This document shows, in pieces, positions 33,700 to 47,100 of a stretch of DNA of 64,000 bases. The DNA lies in contig NC_053420.1 in assembly GCF_016859285.1 (NCBI RefSeq), forward strand, positions 10,116,001 to 10,180,000, written 5' to 3'. The notes under the pieces were generated by a model. That model was not told the DNA's origin, did not search any database, and saw only the letters and a program-made list of their open reading frames with translations. A program made the position numbers and the translations under genes. Origin of the DNA: Xiphias gladius (taxonomy: Eukaryota; Chordata; Actinopteri; Istiophoriformes; Xiphiidae). Each line of letters opens with the position of its first letter. Positions within the stretch are counted from its first letter, which is position 1.

Positions 33700-35300
33700 T
33701 GTGATGTGTGCGCTTCTAAAATGCTTCCGGGCGGAAAAAAAAAAATCCAAACGGCGGCTGGCTTGACGGGTATTTTCCCATCTATGGCTCACTGGACCGT
33801 CTTATAAATAAAAAACAGCAACGGAAGTTAGTTATCGTTTAATGTTTTCTTCAGTGTCAAAGTAATTAATTGAGAAGTGACAGTACATCAAATGGTAAAA
33901 TGCAAACAGGAACTGCTATTAGCCTATTTGGCGTACTTCATTTCAAAATGTAACCAAAATATAGACTAAAACAAGAAAAGAGAACGGGGTAGCGCAAATC
34001 ACATAGTACGTGGCAACATTATATTAAATATATATTCAAGACTTTTTGGGCCACTTGTACGACCGTTGGGCCGACTTTAGGTTCTGATTGGGCTGCTTTT
34101 TGTCAGTAAAATCTGGTAACACTGGTTTTTGGTGGGTTTAGCGTTAGGTAATACCAGTTACCAATTAACAGGCAGTGACGGCTGGCCGGAAAGTTCCAGG
34201 TAACCATAGTACCGCCACCAATAACCATAGTAACGCCACATGATAATGACACAATGCAGCTGAAGTTGATTGGAGAAAAAAAAGGTGGCAAGCTAGCACC
34301 ACAATTCTCAGTATTAACTTAAATACTCCATTACAGTTACATTCAGCAACATTTACTCAAAGTATCAAAAGTAAAAGTAATGAAGAAAAAACATGTTTTC
34401 CGATACAAACACACTTTTCAACTCACCTCTACTTTATTTATGTAGTACTTCATTTATAGCTTTGTAGCAGACACAGAGGAAAACCCAACAAAAGAAAGGA
34501 GACAAAAAAGAAAAAAAAAAAAAGAAAAATTAAGGAATAATATTAAAAAAAAAAGTGAAGGTATAACAAGAAGAAGAAAATACTTGAGTTGGTTAGGTTA
34601 GGAACAATTAAAGGCTAATTTGTAAAAGTGCATATAAAGTTGACTTTTAAAAATTACAGTTAGACAAAGGAGAATTGTATGATATGGGGAATTCCATAGT
34701 TTTGTTACTTTCCACCACTGCAGAACAATATAAAATACCATTACAAGCAAAATTCTTTCAAGTCCTCCATTCAAAACATTTTCTTTTACCTGAAGTGTTA
34801 AAAGTAAAGGTACGATTATGTGGTAGAAAGGCCCCTGTGAGTGTTATACTATTGTATTGTTGGATTAAGTTATTTTTACTGGTGCATAAATTTGTAAGGA
34901 ACATTTAAATGTTGTAATCAGTGCAGAAGCTAATTCTAATGACTGTAGCCACTGTTTTTATTTTTATCTCAATGCGTCATATTTTATAAACTGACCATGT
35001 CTGTTTTGTATGTAATCTTATTTAGAAAGTAGAAACAATAGCTGTCGGATAAATGTAGTGGGAAAAGCAAAATAGCACAATACAGTCTGTCTGAAATGTA
35101 GTGGAGTAAAAGTGTTAAGATGAAAATACTATAAATTTGAGGTACTTGTCCATGAACTGCATTTATTTCAGTAAACTTAGGAGACAGGAATATATAGCTG
35201 TTGGGTCTTTCTGTCTATGGCTGTAAAACACTATAAAAATGTAGCTAGAATAACCTGTAGATGGAGTAAAGATATTAAAGATATTGAGCTTATCTTCTCC
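33700..35300. other. Intergenic region between bcdin3d and cox14
   Basis: Upstream sequence of bcdin3d, a small repeated AACCATAGTA(C/A)CGCCAC motif near 34203-34239, and mainly a degraded family D repeat (34290-35160). No gene is seen. Confidence 0.7.
34290..35160 (-). repeat. Teleost interspersed repeat, family D (degraded, probably several copies)
   Basis: Contains ACTCCATTACAGTTACATTC, CAAAGTATCAAAAGTAAAAG, TTTCCACCACTGCAG and TGTAGTGGAGTAAAAGTGTT, all signatures of the common fish repeat built on AAGTAC motifs. Ends are uncertain. Confidence 0.5.
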
Positions 35301-35303
35301 GGG

Positions 35304-35319
35304 TCAGTAGGTGGCGCTC
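35304..35319 (+). promoter_or_regulatory. CTCF-like motif upstream of cox14
   Basis: TCAGTAGGTGGCGCTC fits the CTCF core in forward orientation on the plus strand. It lies about 180 bp before the end of the likely cox14 first exon. Confidence 0.5.
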
Positions 35320-35349
35320 TCCAACTTTACCCGCAGGTTTGTTAGAAGT

Positions 35350-36715
35350 AAAGACCAGTCCCCTCCGGGTTTCCGTACCTTACGAAAGCAAAAGGTTGTA
35401 TAGCTTCAGTGCTAACTTCGCTTGTTCGTGCGCTGACATTGAGAACTACCACGACAACCCACGTTTGATATCGCTTTTAAATAAAAGGTAAGAAAATTCA
35501 AACGCATTTGCGTGGGGAGGGGATGTGACAAAGACGTGAGATTTTTGGGAGTCGATAAAAATAGTGTGCCAAGTGCCAGAGCTGAGGGACTGTCACTAGC
35601 TTTTTTGAGACAAATGCTAAAGTGTTATATTTCGAGGCAGCAGACTCCTTAACTTATATGGACGTTAAACCAGATGTACCTGACACTCCGATGTGCTCCA
35701 CATCAGCAGTCGGTGTTACAGCTGTTTGTGAGTGTTAATGAGCAGCGTGAATAGCCATTGTGACTCACGCCAGAGCCAAGATCCTCATCTGTAAGTTAAT
35801 GTGTAACGATAGAAATCAAAAAACAAAAAACAAAAAAATAAACCGCATATCTCCACTGTTCACAGCAGTTGCGTAGTTTTGTTTACTGCCCCACAGCTGC
35901 ATCTTTTAACAGTTTTGTGTGGATTTTAGCTTTGCTGACCTGTGTGTAAATACTGTACTGCAGCGGTGGAAGAATTAATCAGATTTCCACCATAATTCAA
36001 TAGTATAAGTCAAAGTACAGCATTAAAAATGATTAGATTTGAGTAAAAGAACACTTTCATCGGCAAAATGTACCTAGAATGTTCCATTTCAGAGCTGTTG
36101 TAAAGTCCAAATCTGATTATAATTACTGATGTTACTAATTACATAATTGCATGACTGACTACTTTATACTGTATACTGGTATGTTGGTCAATTTTATCTG
36201 TAACAGTACATCTTTCATAAAGCCAATTGTGTTCTGTACGTTTAAAAAAAAAAAAAAACTATCTGTAAAACAATTGTCGGATAAATGTATTGTGTAAAGG
36301 ACTATTTTCCCTCAAAATTGTAGCAAAGTACCAGTATAAAGTGGTATAAAATGTAAATACCCAAAAAATGCAAGTACCTAATACATAAGAATAGTAGCAG
36401 GGGCGGGTGATTTGGATAAATGCTCTATCATGGTATATGTAATTCTATATTGCAATATTGATCAATTGACTGTTGGATGGATTATGTGACCAGACAAAAC
36501 GTGTTTTCGTTAATCCAGCAAATTAACCACAATTTAACATGTATTTGGTTTAATACATTTAGAAAGACAGCCACCACACTATAAATGTGGGAAAATCACA
36601 GATTTATGTTGGCCACCCCTAAAGAACTTGGGTAAAACTACTTTACTTTCAAGCACTGCTGAACAGTATTTTGCTGCTGATCCTGCTCTGACGTTCTGTC
36701 CCTGGTTCCATCAGG
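35350..36715 (+). other. cox14: cox14 5' region: likely non-coding exon 1 and intron 1
   Basis: A good donor (AAAAG then GTAAGA, exon end 35487) and an acceptor (CCATCAG, ending 36714) ten bases before the coding ATG suggest a 5' UTR split by a 1.2-kb intron. The intron contains a family D repeat (35955-36390) and poly-A runs. The transcription start is not defined by the sequence. Confidence 0.6.
35955..36390 (+). repeat. Teleost interspersed repeat, family D (partial)
   Basis: Starts TGCAGCGGTGGAAGAATTAA and includes GTCAAAGTACAGCATTAAAA and AATGTACCTAG, like a known fish repeat. Confidence 0.5.
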
Positions 36716-36724
36716 GCCCTCATC

Positions 36725-36901
36725 ATGGTGACTGGAAAGCGCCTGGCTGACATCGGCTATCGGGCTTTCTCTGCCTCGATGATGCTGCTGACAGCGTACG
36801 GAGGTTACCTGTGTGCCATGCGAGGATACCGCTACATGCAGAGAGAAAAACAATTGAAACTGGCAGCAGAAAACCAGGATCCTGAAGTCATCAAAGACTG
36901 A
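36725..36901 (+). CDS. cox14: COX14, cytochrome c oxidase assembly factor (58 aa)
   Basis: Very small inner-mitochondrial-membrane protein that stabilises newly made COX1 in early cytochrome c oxidase assembly. One coding exon of 59 codons starts ATG GTG ACT GGA at 36725 and ends TGA at 36899-36901. The protein begins [18 protein letters not shown] and has a single hydrophobic segment (about 19-33, [15 protein letters not shown]) followed by a charged tail. Human COX14 is 57 aa with the same order (TGKQLADIGY, STSMMLLTVYGGYL). The ATG lies 10 bases inside the exon. A poly(A) signal ATTAAA lies at 37179-37184. Confidence 0.95.
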   Translation: MVTGKRLADIGYRAFSASMMLLTAYGGYLCAMRGYRYMQREKQLKLAAENQDPEVIKD

Positions 36902-37200
36902 CGTCAGACGGACTGATCTTTTTGCACAGATGTGGACATTACCCTATTCCTGCTTTTCGTCCATAGCAAAATCACGAAGATGTTCAATCTTCTCAGGATG
37001 TTTGTGTGATTTCATTGGGATGGTATTGTGCCCTCACAAGGAAGATTTTTTGTTAGTGAAAACTTCAAGAAAATTAACCAAGAACATATTATTTGCATCA
37101 GTGGCCTGTATCAGATCCATGTTAAAAGTGGCAATGTATCAGAAGTGAAGACGCCTGTAACTCTTTGTATTATATTATATTAAAGACCTTTAACCACACA
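36902..37200 (+). other. cox14: cox14 3' UTR
   Basis: From the stop to ATTAAA (37179-37184), about 300 nt. Confidence 0.65.
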
Positions 37201-38152
37201 GTGCAATGTAGTGTTTCTAGACAGGACTGCAATAAGAGACATCTTTCAACAACAGAATATATTTGGAAATACATTTTTACAAGGCACTCAAGTGAGAACG
37301 TGATACCAGACGTTTAGTATGGTCCTCATACCTGAATTCCAGTACAGGCAGTGACGACAAACAATTTCATAAACATTTGGTCTCAGAAGAAGTAAAAAAA
37401 ACTGTAAAACAGAACAAAAACAGTAAGTCACAAAAAGTAGCCAAACAATGTGGTTAAAGGGTAAATACACAAAAACCTGCAATGGGCAGAGACAGCTGCT
37501 GTTTAAAGTTTCAAGTGTGTTACACTTCTGGTCACACAAAAAGCAGGTTCCCTGCTTTTAAGAGTTGATAAAACCACTTTTATAACAATACAGTTATTTC
37601 TATATAATACCTGCTGTGACACGTCTAATCTGCCAAGAGAAGTGCAACCTGCTTGAAAGTTTAAAACTAACCCCAGCAGCAGCTGTCTACCTTATGTGAT
37701 CCAGTGTGAATTAACCCTTAAACAAAAACAATCAAGTTCATCTGACCAATAAAACTGGGAGAGAACATTGATACCAACCAGCCTCTGCAGCCAAACTTAG
37801 CACAAAATACAGTAAATCCCATCATTTGAAGAATAAGGCTATGCAAATCACTTGCTTCGACTGATTTCCACATCATTTCACCTCGAGCTGTGTCGTACAT
37901 GTCATTAGAGGGCTCTTCAAAGCCCACGTCAGTGTCTGTATATCCATCATCAGTCCACCAACATATAAATCTGTGAGCACTCACTGTCAGTGTAATGTGT
38001 TGTGATTGTAGACTGTGTGTGTGTGTGTGTGCGTGTGTGTTTGAATGTGGGCATGAGCCTTGCGCGACAGATGACTTCCACGAGACAAACAAAGGCTCTG
38101 GGAGACGTTGTGGGGGTATGAACTGCAGGGGCTCCCAGCTTCAGGCTCCATG
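37201..38152 (-). other. cers5: Convergent region: likely cers5 3' UTR
   Basis: Lies downstream of the cers5 stop on the minus strand. A GT run (38015-38040) is present. I could not find a strong minus-strand AATAAA, so the 3' end is undefined. The open frames here contain the microsatellite and are not genes. Confidence 0.5.
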
Positions 38153-41100
38153 TCAACAGCCGCTGTGGTTCTGTGCTCGGGCTTTGACAGAAGCACAGTG
38201 GCCGTTAGTGCCGTTTTCTCCCTTGGGAGAATGAGCAGAAGTCTTGAGGCCTTCTGTGGGCTTGCCGGCCTCTTCTTCTGAGCTGCTCTCTATGTCACTG
38301 CGGACGTCGTTGCACACCTAGTAGACAGGGAAAATAGATGCAATTATGTTGTTTTTTTTAATTTCCGTTGAAGAGAATAAGCACAAACTACATAGGTTAA
38401 AAAAAACTTCAGTCCAAAATAAAATGTATAACTCTGAAGTAACTTAATCACTGAAAGAACAATATGAGTGGCAGTTTATCTTTTTGGCATATAATGCTGT
38501 GATTGTTTGACATTGCTCCTCGATGACATATTAAAGGATTAAAGTTCATATTTTGTCAAGGTCATCTTAATATAATACTGACATACCCATATGTACATTA
38601 GGCGAGTTTTTCTGTGTACTTTCATCCCAATTTCTTACATTAGGATCACATTAAGAAGGATGTCTTTAGTGCCATTATGATGAGGGGGACTATTAATCAT
38701 AAAAACTCTTCAATGTACATATGAGGATGTGAGCATTGTTTTAAAACAGACTCAGAACAAATGGGAATCTATCCTTAGAAACTTTTTGTATTTGTTTTTG
38801 TGTGTTGTACAGGCGCACCTACAGTCTGGGCATTATTTGTCCATTTTGGAGCTCTGTTACATCTTATTTTTTAATTATTTTTTTTTTGTTTTTTAAATGT
38901 GTCAAAGTGCAGATTTTCAGACGTTTTTTCCAGCCCACAAATACTGACAATTGGAATTCAATCTAATAAGCCATCTATCTTGAAAGCAGTGTATATAATA
39001 GTTATGAAGTTACTTATGAGCTTCAGTTCTTTTCCATGAAAATTTTAAATACACTTTGTCTACTTTCTGTGCGGTTCACCTTTGCGGGGTGGCGATATAT
39101 TGTGCCTGGAGACATTTCAATGTTTTTAAAACTACGAGTGGCAGTTTCACATGCTGGTTTCCAAAATAGCGACCAGAGGTACATGTACATTTAATCCTGA
39201 GAAACATCAGCAGAGTGTACAGAACAAGCTCAGGACAAGACCCTGCTGGTCTGTGATCACTTAATACCAAAGTGACAGTGAAGGAAAATATTTATTGCAA
39301 TTCAATAGTGTCCAGAGTCCATCTTTCTCTCCGCTGTTAAGGACAGATTTTTTTTTCTTGTGGGCAGAAACGTGTAGATAACTGACACCAGAATTTTATT
39401 AGGAAAAACTGGGTGAAACTCCACTAGTGGGGGTCGGTGTGCTCTTTTCTTCATAGCCTCATTTTACTGTTCAGGGCAGTTACCATCCTGGTTACATGGC
39501 ATCATGAGATTATTGCCCTGGTAATTAGTTAAAAAACAAAAAAAATCTGATACACAAAATTATGTTTATTTTTCTGACTGTTCTCTTAAGTTTGATCTTT
39601 TTTAAGCCTCTAAAAATGATTCTAACAAAACAGCTGAAGCAGGGGAAATATCTCTTTGACTGAACTACTGGCAGTGCCTAGAAATTCAACCTGACGAGGG
39701 GTCACAGGCAAAAATGTTGCTTGATGCAGCTTCACCCTCAGACTTTTAATTTAGTGTGTTACCGTTGCTCTATGTGGAATTAGTTAAGGATTTCTTTGTT
39801 TGTTTCGTTCTCTTCTTTTAAAGAAGCCTCACAACTGTCGTATTCATGCAGATCACCTGTGTTCATCATGGCCACAGGGTGGTGGTGTGGGGACAATTTC
39901 AACACACTCCTGACTAATGAGAAACAGTTGGACATAAAGATGGGTGACAAATGAAAGGAAAAACCCCACATGAAGTGTCTTAGGTAGGTGTTGAGACTCT
40001 ACTGGAGGGATGAAACACCGCTCTTCCAAAATGATGGTGGTGCAGAGTGCTGCCAGACAATCTGTGGTCAACCCAAAAATCAACCACAGGCGTTCAGTGG
40101 GGTTGTGATCTGGTGACTGCGACGGCCGCGGCACGTGATCCACATCATTCTAATCAATCCGCTTAATGACCCTGTATGGAAGCATCAGCATTCATTATGA
40201 TTCCCCACTCACTTATTCACACTTTCCTTTAATTTGTCACCCACATGTACCTGACATTCATGACACTATTAGCACATTACTCAGCATTTACAACTCTCCT
40301 TCCGACTTGCTGGCTTTCTGGGTGGGGTTGAATCTAAGTGTCGATCTACTGTCGAATTAAACCCACTGCAACTGCACTGAGTCCTAATGGAAATGGATAG
40401 GACAGAGGGAATTAAAATGTGTGAAAGGAATCACAGCAGAGGGAGTGAACAGAAACTTACAGCCAAAAACTGAGAAGGTAAAGTTGTCAAGCGGACAGAG
40501 CAAACGGAGAGAAGCAAGAGAGGTGTGGAGGAGGGCTCATTGGACAAAGATAGACAGAAAGACAGGATCTCCCTCTCTCATTCCAGAGGGAGAGGAAACA
40601 AACTGCGTCTGCAGAGAGATGAGACAGAGTCAGGGACAGACTGGAAAAAAGTGGAGAGGCGGCAGATTCATCATCAAAAACAGCTATGTTGTTATGCTTT
40701 CAATAAATGCCCTCTGATCACAGACAGATGCCTGGATGGGATTGTTTTGTTTTTTTCTTTCACCACTCTATTGCTTATGTAACACTGCTCCTCTTTGTTC
40801 TAAAAACATTTATCCACAAATAATTTAAAAAGCCATGTTGTGTCCTTGCAAAAGTTTGGAGAAAATGTTTTGGGGTCAATGCGTTTGGGACTTTTACGTT
40901 AAGTCTTTGGACAGAGTTTGAGCTGCACTGAGCCTCATGAAATTTCACTGTACAGTGCTCACAACCCGCCTGGACACAGTGGGCCAGTCTGAACTCACAG
41001 ACTTACAGACATGCAGGAGTTCTAATGTAGAGATCTTAACAAAGAAACTGTAAAAAGGCTGTAAAATTACAGCACTGTTTTTTTTTTAATGGTCAAATGT

Positions 41101-44100
41101 AGTGAAGTGAAACTAACAGGTGCTCAAACCAAAACACTAAAGATACCCTGTCACACGATCATTACTTGTGTGTTGTAATAGCGGGAAAACTATTACTCTT
41201 GTGCAGGAAAAGCTTGGACGTGTAAGATGTAAAACCCCTCAGCAGGTTTTCCAATTAATTGAGAAAGTACACAGTTTCTGACAGACCAAGGTGACTCTTT
41301 AAATGTCTTATGTTTGACCGAAACCAAAGTCCAAAACCCAAATATATTTATTATCACATAAGACAATGAAAAGCGGCAAATCTTCAAATCTGACAAAGCT
41401 GGAAGTAGTGATTTTTTGTCTTTTTGTTCCTAAAACTTTAAATAGTTTGTGATTAATTTTCTGTCGATCAACTGACTAATCATTTAAATCAACTAATGAT
41501 GAGAGACCCACCTTGCCGCGCAGCATGGCTTTGACAGCTATACGGGCTATGAGGTAGGACCAGATGATATGCAGCACTTGAAGGACCAGCAGCAAGAAGT
41601 TGAAGAGCCACCAGGACGGGAACGGCCCGACTATGGCCCAGCTCTCAAACATTGTGGAGTTCAGGACCCTGGAAAACCAAGAGACAAAACAGATGTACAA
41701 TGTGAGGTCACCTGTTTACTTTATAGTCTCCTACACACTCATGCGCACACGCGATAATCTATCCTAGTAGGAGCAACAAGATGTCAAGCCTTACTTTAAT
41801 CAGATTATTAACAATTCCTCTAATGAGGCCCATTGTAACAGCACAGATTGTAATTCCTATTTGGAAGCCAATGGCAACCAAGGAGGCAAGTGACACAGAT
41901 CTACTAGAATGTTAGGTGAGTGGTTGGTAAGGTCATGTCTTCCTTTAAATCCAGCTGAGTGGCAGGAGGTTGTCGACGGATCCACCTCCCCCGCATAGGT
42001 ATGGATTTCATCCCAGGTAGCTTCACCGGCAACACTAGCTTTATCACTCATCCACACCAAGACACTGAATATAGCTGCTCAGGTTACTTTTGGCAATGAT
42101 AGGCTCCCTATTGTCTGTCTCTCTGGAGGTTGAGCTTCAACATCCAGGTCTGTGTCGAGGAATAGCGGCTATCCAAAAAGCTTCCTTGCGCCTAAACGTC
42201 AACGCAGATCTCGGCAGTGCTCTGGACCAGAAGTTGAAGTGATAAACGAATCTGTTAGTCAGACACTGTTGGCATCCAGGAAATTGCCTCATCAGATTTA
42301 CAAACCCGTGCTAGTTGCATCACATTATAGTTATTTCTAAACATCAGGGCATGGTGGTTTTCATTCTTGGTTCACCTGAAGTACATTTAAGGAGCGGAGA
42401 GTGCAGGCTGTGTGTTTCTGACCACTGTAACTACAGCTACAGGATATGGCCTGGAATTGAAGTAAGTAATTACATAAAGTAATTAAAGTTTAAGAAATTA
42501 AAGAACAATTTGATTATGATGTTTTTCTATTGAAACAACAATCTATTGTGTGTTTACAAAAATAAAGCTCAAAGAAATGTGCTAGAGACACATCATCCAA
42601 CCTGAACTCAGCCACTATCAAAGCTAAAGTGAAAATATTACATTCAAGATTCAAAGTTTTATTTGTCACACACTTATATTTTCAATATGAGCAGTGATGT
42701 ATGTTCAGTGGCATACTCTAGAGGAGGCACTTAAGGGCTAATGTGCAATAATAATCATAACAAGAGTAAAAAATAAGGATAAGAAAAAATATTTTCAGTA
42801 TAAAAATAACGTAAATTGTAGACGTAACATTTGTAGGCAGGCTATGTAATTTAAAAAAAAAAATTTGTACACGCTTACAAACGCGCAAATATTACTTTGC
42901 CAGGAAAACACACCATGAAAATATTAAGGCAGAGTAGTTTGATTATTCTTTCTGAGGTTGCAGGTGTCACAGAGCACTCACCATATTGGATATATAACAA
43001 GTCGTGTGATAAAGAATGCCACACTAAAAACAATGAAGAGGAAGTCACACAGGCGCTGGTATTTGGCATAGTTGGCCAGCTTGGCTGCCTGTTAAAAAAG
43101 AAAACAGCAGAAATTAAGCATTATGATAAGTTTTGCAAAGTGAAGAATTTTTTTTTTTAATGTCTTCCACACATCACCCCTATCAAATTCCTGGCCTCGT
43201 ACTCGCAATCTATTTGGATTTTATCCAAGTGGAAGTGACTGGGAACACTAAACAACAATCACAATTCATCTCCATTGTTTCAGAAACCAACTGAAGTGAA
43301 GCAAAAGGGCTACTGAACAATAAATATCCTAAAAGGAAACTACTGTATGTAAAAGCCAAAGCTGCACAGTTATCAACAGCAGTCATATCTTCCTCTATCT
43401 TTCTGTTTGGTATTACCTCTAAAGTATATTAGTGATAATTCCTGTTCACTGTCAGATGCGCTTGAAAATGTCTAAACACTGCTCTGATTTCACATCACAT
43501 CATACACTAAGCGGCCTCTTCATTAGGTACACCTCCTCGTTTACGCTATCAGAAAAGCTGCACATACGGTATTAAGCCTCAGGGCCCAGCGGAGAGGTTC
43601 ACTTACAGTTTGAATGTATGTTACAAAGGTTAAAATGGTCTTAAAATGCTAATCTCAAATATTATGTAGGCTATGATCCAAAAATGGCCAGCAGTAAAGT
43701 GAATTACAGTATGACAGTCTGACTTATAGTTAGTTGATCAAAAAAAATGCAAAACCATCAGTATGGCGCTTTCAATACAGCTCTCAGAGCATCAAAAATC
43801 ACTGACCTCTAGCAGGAAGTCAGAGGCGTCGTGGACACACATCACCAGGCTCCCTACTCGCGCCATGTTGTTAACATAGGAAAAGCTGATCAGGCCGACT
43901 GTAGCCAGGTGGTGGATGAACATGATAAGGAAGTCCTGAAATTAAAAAGGGAGAGATGTGGTTAGCATACTGTACACGTGCACTGAATGCTCACCTGCAA
44001 ATTTGTCTTGTCTTGTCGTGCCATGTATTTTTAGCCACACTAGCGGCATGGCTGAAATATCTCAACAACGATTAGATGAACTGCCATGGGTGCACACATT

Positions 44101-47100
44101 GATGCCCCCCCCTCAGGATCGACTGTAATCACTCTGGTGATTCCATGCTTCGGTTTAGGACTGAATGCTGGTCAAACAGCTGAGAGCTGTCAGTGAGAGA
44201 CTTCTTCAGCTCTGCCGTGACAAGGAAAGCTGCAGGAAGACATTCCTGCCAACTGCCATCACTCCGTGCCATCCCTCTCCTCTCCTCTTTGTCGGGACAA
44301 GAGACTCCCCATCTGACAGAATAGTTTTTCCCAGTAACAGGACAGACTCCTCACTGGGACTTTTCATCACATTATGTATCACATCTGTTATATATATCCG
44401 ACTAATCTGATCTTTCAAGGTTTGTTTTTTATAAATGCACCCGACTTGCAATAATGTGCAGTGTATTATAGTATATTATATTACCAGCATTGTACAGTGT
44501 ATATTCAGCACACAGTATTCCTATGGGTCTATCTTTAGTCTCACAAACACACACTTTCTATACTTGCCATTGAGGACATTACGTATTTACTATGATTGTG
44601 GATCAAAGATGATACAACACTCAAAAATAAAATAACTATGATAACACATAGCTCTTTGAAAATAAAGCAACAAATTGCCTAGAGATAACACAAATGTTAC
44701 AATGACAAATTATGAAAACAGCAAAAACAATAAGGTAGTAATTTAAACTGCGATCAATTACAAAAAACCTAAGACAAATAAATAAAACAGATAGTAATGC
44801 AGAACAGATTGAAAGCAGGAACTACTCTCTGGATGCAAATTTATGAAAATTTTCTTTAATTAAGTAGAGTGATCCAGGGTTTGGGAGCCGTGATAAGAAA
44901 CACAACAATCTTTACTCTCAATCAAAGGCCTGCGTGTGCAGGTTTATCATGGACATAAGAGCTTTTGCTGGCACCAAACCATTTAATAGTTTATAAATAA
45001 TACATACACTTAAATGGACCCTGATGCATTTAAACAAATACGATATATGATCAGTTATGTGTTTTTGGTTGTCTGGCAGCAGCAGTCTGTATGAACTAAA
45101 GACAGCAACACAAAAGAAATAAGCGCTCTTAAAATCAAGACCACGTTTCCTGATAGCATCACCACCACATAAGGAAAAAAAGGTTGCTTCATGCTTCACA
45201 TATCACACCAATACTAATGCCAAACGTATTTATTTAGGTCAACTGTCAGAAGATGGAAATGAATGACAAATGCCTCAAAAGGCCATGAAACTATTAAAAC
45301 TCCTAATATATAGAATATTTTAACACTTTGGGGACAGGACTTTGAAGGGATATGTGTCGTTGCCAATGTGAGAGGACAGATCACATTTTGTAGCAGCATA
45401 AACAACACTCCTAATAAATACTGAATTTCATCATTATTTCTTAAGACTGTTCACTCTTTTAGAGTTAACAGACAGCTGAAACGGATCTAAGCTAAAATCA
45501 GACCCAGTGGTAGCGATTGTTTTGTGCAGCCAGACTTGGACAGAGGAAGAAGGTGTAGGTGAAAGCTTAACAGTGCCAAGCAACTGAAAATAGACAAACA
45601 GGCGGAGAAACAAGAGCAAAGCTTAAGACAGAGACATTTGCATCTGACTATTAAGTCATCTGGACTGACAGCAGCAGACTGCAGGAGTAGACAGAAGGAG
45701 GTCTGCAGGAGATTTGGTCCACACTATATTTGGACATGAATATACACACTCTATAATACACACACACGCACGCACGCACGCACGCACATATATGTTTATA
45801 TACATATTTCCAACCTACTTTCTATACAATATCTTAAGTCTTTCACTTATTTAACATTAACATAATACAACATACATTTGACAATTGGTCTGGTCTGTTA
45901 CAACAGCAGGACCATCAATGTGCATTATGTAAAATGGCAAAAACATAAGATGTATTTTCATGTACATAAACTTCTCCTGATGTGTGATATTAAATAAATA
46001 CTAAAGTTCCAGCTACAAAAGCTGAGTTCGTAAAGCCAGTGAAGTGCAACATCCACCTTTATAGAAATTTTAAACCTGACATCTTCCTCTGTTGACCACT
46101 TCAAATTTGAAATTCACCATTTCTTGCATGAATACCGGCTCTTTTACTTGTTGGGAAATATCCTATAATTTGCATATTTACACACTACCTTTGTGGTTTA
46201 GAAGGACTAATCACAATGTGACTGAGCTGAGCAAAGATTCAAGTGAGAAAGGCCTTTAGCTGTATAAACACACACATCTGCTGAAAGAATCAGCCGAGAA
46301 GCACTTTCATCAGCCTGATCTGAACATCATATCATGAAGTAAAAGATTAAATTACAATGTGAATCCAGGCCAGCTGCCTCTTAGCGTTCAGCTCGACTCC
46401 GCCAGCCGTCAAATGAAAGCAAATGGCACCGACCAACTTTTCCAGTCTCACATTCCAGACATTTGCAGTGAAAAACATCTAAAACATTAAAAGCAAGTGT
46501 CTGCGGTTGCAACTAACTCCAGCTCTAATACGCTGCTAGTCTGTGGAATTTCTGTAATTCTAAAAGAGTTAGGCCTGCTCCATCCTCCAATCACATGACT
46601 GCGCGTGCCCTCGTGCTGAAAATACAAGGCATTCACAGACTGAGCAGCAGCTGCGGCGCCCCCCGCCCCTGTCACCCTCAAAATGACCACAACTGTAGGC
46701 TTACAAGTCAGGTCTAGTCTTAAATACATTGTGTGTTATGTGCATACATTTGAAAAACTTTGCATCACACATCATGCATGCACACAGATACATGCATTCT
46801 CTGCCGCTGCCAAATGAGGAACAATAGACGTATTAACAAATTTTTATAAGGGAGTGGCAGCTGAAAAGGTTCCAGTGTGGTCTAACCTAACAGAGAAAGA
46901 GCCAGCGTTGTTCTACTCACCTTCCTTTTTATGTCGGTGAACTGGGAGAACATGAGTGACCAGTAGAAGGCTAGTTCTGTCACATAGTAGTGGTAAAGGC
47001 CCGGAGTCATGACCTGAAGAGACAGAGAGGACAAACAGCTTTAGGGAGTCAGATTAAAGAAGAATCTGAATCGTCTCAAAGTGTTTGATTTTTCTTTTTT

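Larger units (their letters stand above)
38318..41511 (-). other. cers5 intron 9
   Basis: 3.2-kb intron holding a Tc1-like transposase fragment (39853-40145) and a family B repeat (41250-41500). Nothing else is seen. Confidence 0.75.

Noticed and set aside
37718-38092. 124-codon minus-strand frame next to cers5 stop
   Set aside because: Runs through a microsatellite in the cers5 3' UTR and has no family features.
44918-45199. 93-codon minus-strand frame in cers5 intron 6
   Set aside because: Mildly hydrophobic sequence without any known motif, in a region that looks like old repeat. No splice context supports it.
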